Assembly (NCBI RefSeq): GCF_022788695.1
Contig: NZ_CP085154.1
Span: 3,038,001-3,102,000, forward strand
Length of the DNA: 64,000 nt
Direction: 5' to 3'
From: Pseudosulfitobacter sp. DSM 107133
GTDB lineage: Bacteria; Pseudomonadota; Alphaproteobacteria; Rhodobacterales; Rhodobacteraceae
The translations under genes and the position numbers were made by a program. The notes beneath the pieces are model-generated. The model had not been told where the DNA came from and ran no database searches. It saw nothing but the letters and a program-made list of their open reading frames with translations. Shown here in pieces: positions 63,604-64,000 of the stretch. Within the stretch, counting starts at the first letter, position 1. Each line of letters starts with the position of its first letter.

Positions 63604-64000
63604 ATGAAATCCATTCTGATCACCGGCTGTTCGTCAGGTATCGGCCATGCCGCCGCCCACGGGCTGCGCGCGCGCGGCTGGCGTGTTTTTGCGGCCTGCC
63701 GCCGCGCTGAGGATTGCGCACGATTGCAAGCCGAAGGGTTCGACAGCCCGCAAATCGACTATACCGACGAAACCAGCATCACCGCCGGACTGGCCGAAGT
63801 GCTGAACGCCACGGACGGCACGCTGGATGCGCTGTTCAACAACGGCGCCCACGCCACGCCCGGCGCTGTCGAAGATCTGCCCACCGACGCCCTGCGCGCG
63901 TTGTTCGAGGCGAATTTCTTTGGCTGGCACACGCTGACCCGCGCGGTGATCCCGGTGATGCGCGCCCAGGGGCACGGGCGGATCGTGCAATGTTCGTCTG
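63604..64000 (+). CDS. SDR-family oxidoreductase (5' part; runs off the right edge)
   Basis: The first 132 codons of an SDR gene. MKSILITGCSSGIGHAAAHG has the cofactor motif TGCSSGIG at 7-14, FNNGAHA is a variant of NNAG near 78-84, and RIVQCSS with the catalytic Ser region is the last part present. The catalytic Tyr lies beyond the window. It is a single-domain member, substrate unknown. A short gap separates it from the SH3 gene. Confidence 0.85.
   Translation, partial: MKSILITGCSSGIGHAAAHGLRARGWRVFAACRRAEDCARLQAEGFDSPQIDYTDETSITAGLAEVLNATDGTLDALFNNGAHATPGAVEDLPTDALRALFEANFFGWHTLTRAVIPVMRAQGHGRIVQCSS

Overview
The window is about 64 kb of high-GC chromosome from a member of the Rhodobacteraceae, most likely the marine Roseobacter group. 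This rests on the protein sequences (RpoA, RpoB, EF-Tu and SecY of alphaproteobacterial type), on the order tRNA-Trp / secE / nusG / rplKAJL / rpoBC / rpsLG / fusA / tuf followed by the S10, spc and alpha ribosomal clusters, and on a gene that reads as a DddL-type DMSP lyase. Species cannot be named from sequence alone. Most informational genes lie on the minus strand, so transcription of the core runs right to left.

Layout from the left. Positions 1-2490 hold the start of rarA (cut by the window edge), a periplasmic Deg/HtrA-type protease overlapping it, and a host-attachment-family protein on the plus strand. Positions 2490-3051 hold two repeat elements. Positions 3222-15457 hold the alpha and spc ribosomal clusters (rplQ, rpoA, rpsK, rpsM; adk, secY, rplO; rpmD to rpmC), interrupted by a DUF2938 membrane protein, an IS5-family insertion next to adk, and a 44-codon reading frame between rpmD and rplO. 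Positions 15458-18900 interrupt the S10/spc cluster with an SDR dehydrogenase, a calcium-repeat protein, a 2OG-Fe(II) oxygenase-like protein, a small basic protein and a second copy of a 170-bp repeat. Positions 18920-25917 hold the rest of the S10 cluster (rplP to rpsJ), interrupted by a polysaccharide pyruvyl transferase and an AT-richer VasI-like secreted protein. Positions 26199-29285 hold a Nudix hydrolase, a PiT phosphate transporter and a Hint-domain protein. Positions 29309-33809 are the str operon (tuf, fusA, rpsG, rpsL) with a good sigma70-type promoter at 34085-34113. Positions 34196-36686 hold two rhamnosyltransferase-family genes around an EamA transporter. Positions 36807-48963 hold rpoC, rpoB, rplL, rplJ, rplA, rplK, nusG and secE. 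Positions 49042-51749 hold a membrane protein, an adenylate cyclase/TPR protein and tRNA-Trp. Positions 51832-64000 are mixed metabolic genes: DUF1772, a hexapeptide acetyltransferase, a VOC protein, dddL, a second tuf, a lipoprotein, a cytochrome P450, an M48 peptidase with DUF898, parC, an SH3 protein and the start of an SDR gene.

How the parts fit: the core is the translation and transcription machinery, split into several transcription units by terminators that can be read directly. Accessory genes sit in the gaps between units. The most unusual features are DNA repeats. A 262-bp palindromic, MITE-like element is flanked by TA. The short palindrome that forms its ends recurs alone at 3' ends of genes, where it supplies stop codons to converging genes. 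A separate 170-bp repeat occurs in inverted copies on either side of the spc/alpha block. No CRISPR array, rRNA, prophage or replication origin was seen.
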